Below, in pieces: positions 62,801 to 64,000 of a stretch of DNA of 64,000 bases. Position 1 is the stretch's first letter, and each line of letters opens with the position of its first letter. The notes beneath the pieces were generated by a model. It did no database searches, was not told where the DNA came from, and saw only the letters and a list, made by a program, of their open reading frames with translations. A program made the translations under genes and the position numbers. The DNA comes from Streptomyces inusitatus (GTDB lineage: Bacteria; Actinomycetota; Actinomycetes; Streptomycetales; Streptomycetaceae): positions 96,741-160,740 of the forward strand of contig NZ_BMWG01000019.1 in NCBI RefSeq assembly GCF_014651115.1, given 5' to 3'.

Positions 62801-64000
62801 GCTTTTCGCGCTCGGTGGCGTCGGTGAGGCCGAAGGCGCTGATCGGCAGGTTCCGTCCGGCCGCCGCCGCTTCCAGCAGCCGTACGAACCGGGCCGCCAG
62901 GGCTTCGGCGGTGCCGGGGTCGAAGAGATCCGTGCTGTACTCCAGCACACCGTCGACCCGGTCCGGGCGGCCGTCGCCGGTGTACCGGTCGGTGAGGCTG
63001 AACAGCAGATCGAACTTGGCCGCGTCCACTTCGGCGACATCGGGGGTGACCCGCACTCCGGGCAGGGTGAATTCGGGGGCGGCGTTGTTCTGGAGCGTCA
63101 GCATCGTCTGGAACAGCGGGTGCCGGGCCGCCGACCTGACCGGGTTGAGCACCTCGACGAGGTGCTCGAAGGGCACGTCCTGGTTCGCGTAGGCGGCCAG
63201 GTCGGTTTCGCGCACGCGCTCCACCAGGCCGGCGAAGGTCGGGTCTCCCGAGGTGTCGACGCGTATCACGAGCGTGTTGACGAAGAACCCGACGAGGTCG
63301 TCGAGCGACTCGTCGGTGCGCCCGGCGATCGCGCTGCCGAGCGGGATGTCCGTGCCCGCGCCGACTCTGCTGAGCAGGGCGGCCAGTCCGGCCTGGAGCA
63401 CCATGAAGAGGGTCGCACCGCACTCGTGCGCCAGTTCGGCGAGACGGCGGTGCAGCTCCGGCTCCAGGGTGAACAGCGTCTTTCCGCCGCTGTGGCCGCT
63501 CACGGCGGGGCGGGGCCGGTCGGCGGGCAGGTCCAGTTGCCCGGGCAGTCCGTCGAGGGCGCGGACCCAGTGGGCGAGCTGAGTGGAGATCAGACTGTCC
63601 GGGTCGTCCTCCCGGCCCAGCAGCTCCCGCTGCCAGAGTGTGTAGTCGGCGTACTGAACAGGCAGCGGGGTCCACTGCGGGGCCCGGCCCGCCCGGCGCG
63701 CCGCGTAGGCGTCGGAGAGATCCCGGGCGAACGGGACGTTCGACCAGCCGTCCCCGGCGATGTGGTGGATCACCAGCAGCAGCACATGCCGGTCGCTCCC
63801 GAGCGCGAAGAGGTCGGCGCGCATCGGCGGCTCACCGGTCAGGTCGAACCGGTGGCCCGCCGCGTCGGCGAGTGCTTCGTCCAGTCCGGCGGCGTCGATC
63901 CGGTGGACGGGAAGCCGGACCAGCGCCTGGTCCGGGGCGAGGACGACTTGACGGGGTGTTCCGTCGGTGTCCGGGAAGACCGTACGAAGGGTCTCGTGCC
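53817..64000 (-). CDS. NRPS-1 (partial): C-A(nMT)-PCP-C-A(nMT)-PCP-E-like
   Basis: The gene enters from the right edge, and 3394 codons are visible. Order: C (HHIAGDGWS); A1 with an embedded N-methyltransferase (VLEIGVGSGLLLSRL); PCP (LGGHSL); C (HHIAGDGWS); A2 with a second embedded N-methyltransferase (VLEIGVGRGLILSRL); PCP (IGGDSI); epimerization-type domain. Pocket residues of A1 read D-L-T-K-V-G-E-V-G, close to Asn codes. A2 reads D-A-W-T-V-A-A-V-C, the Phe code. So N-methyl-Asn (possibly hydroxylated) and N-methyl-Phe are predicted. The E domain has HRLVADAGS where HHxxxDG is expected and VRRPGR where EGHGRE is expected, so it is probably inactive. The modules upstream of the window are unknown. 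Confidence 0.94.
55315..55345. repeat. six-base tandem repeat in NRPS-1 PCP-E linker
   Basis: Repeated CCGGCA units encode an alternating Ala-Gly linker between the last PCP and the E-type domain. Confidence 0.75.
57888..57942. repeat. six-base tandem repeat inside A domain of NRPS-1
   Basis: About nine copies of TTCGGC/TTCCGC-type units encode an Ala-Glu repeat in a loop of the Phe-type A domain, upstream of the core YTSGSTGTPKG motif. Copy changes would keep the frame. Confidence 0.85.

Overview
The window is high-GC actinomycete DNA, most likely from a Streptomyces or close relative. The signs are strong G/C third-position bias, frequent GTG starts, GGAGG-type ribosome sites, a rare TTA (bldA-type) codon, a PucR/ferredoxin-reductase/desaturase locus, a GlxA regulator, and a very large NRPS with an MbtH partner. 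No rRNA, tRNA or CRISPR was seen. All assignments come from reading motifs by eye. No database search was run.

Left part (1-22.7 kb): an accessory region rich in proteins aimed at glycoconjugates, lipids and proteins outside the cell. It holds two exported sialidases, a ricin-type lectin, an exported protein of unknown family, an exported PI-PLC-type phospholipase, an exported DNase-I-fold phosphoesterase, a lectin-plus-toxin-like protein and a hemopexin-repeat metalloprotease. Between them lie gene ruins: a decayed sialidase copy, an IS5-type transposase fragment beside a truncated gene, an ABC-ATPase scrap, a tyrosine-integrase fragment and a broken Tat-exported gene. Ordinary genes are interspersed: a phosphotransferase preceded by a tiny proline-rich peptide gene, the PucR-regulated desaturase operon, a GlxA-type regulator and an HD-domain protein. 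Several hairpins follow stop codons.

Right part (22.7-64 kb): a biosynthetic gene cluster that runs off the right edge. Block A (22.8-28.8 kb, minus strand) has a Nudix hydrolase, a Gfo/Idh/MocA dehydrogenase, a DegT aminotransferase, a PrmC-like methyltransferase, an inositol-phosphatase-family enzyme and an O-carbamoyltransferase. That set would suit a carbamoylated amino-cyclitol or amino-sugar. Block B (29.1-34.6 kb) holds tailoring enzymes: a methyltransferase, a P450, an SDR, an acyl-CoA-dehydrogenase-fold enzyme and a D-2-hydroxyacid dehydrogenase. A ruined kinase/NaeI-type endonuclease chimera follows. Block C (35.6-64 kb, minus strand) is a tightly coupled run: NRPS-1, NRPS-2, MbtH, a clavaminate-synthase-like oxygenase, a two-gene ABC exporter, a methyltransferase, two unrecognised proteins, a GH3-type acyl-amide synthetase, an HMG-CoA-reductase/kinase fusion and a thymidylate-kinase-like protein.

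From A-domain pocket residues, NRPS-1 looks set for Asn and Phe, each with an embedded N-methyltransferase. It ends in an epimerization-type domain that has lost its catalytic residues. NRPS-2 adds two residues and ends in a thioesterase. The oxygenase resembles free-Asn hydroxylases. The most novel part is the coupled set GH3 / HMGR-kinase fusion / two unknown proteins / NMP-kinase-like protein inside an N-methylated peptide cluster. I know of no characterised pathway with this combination.
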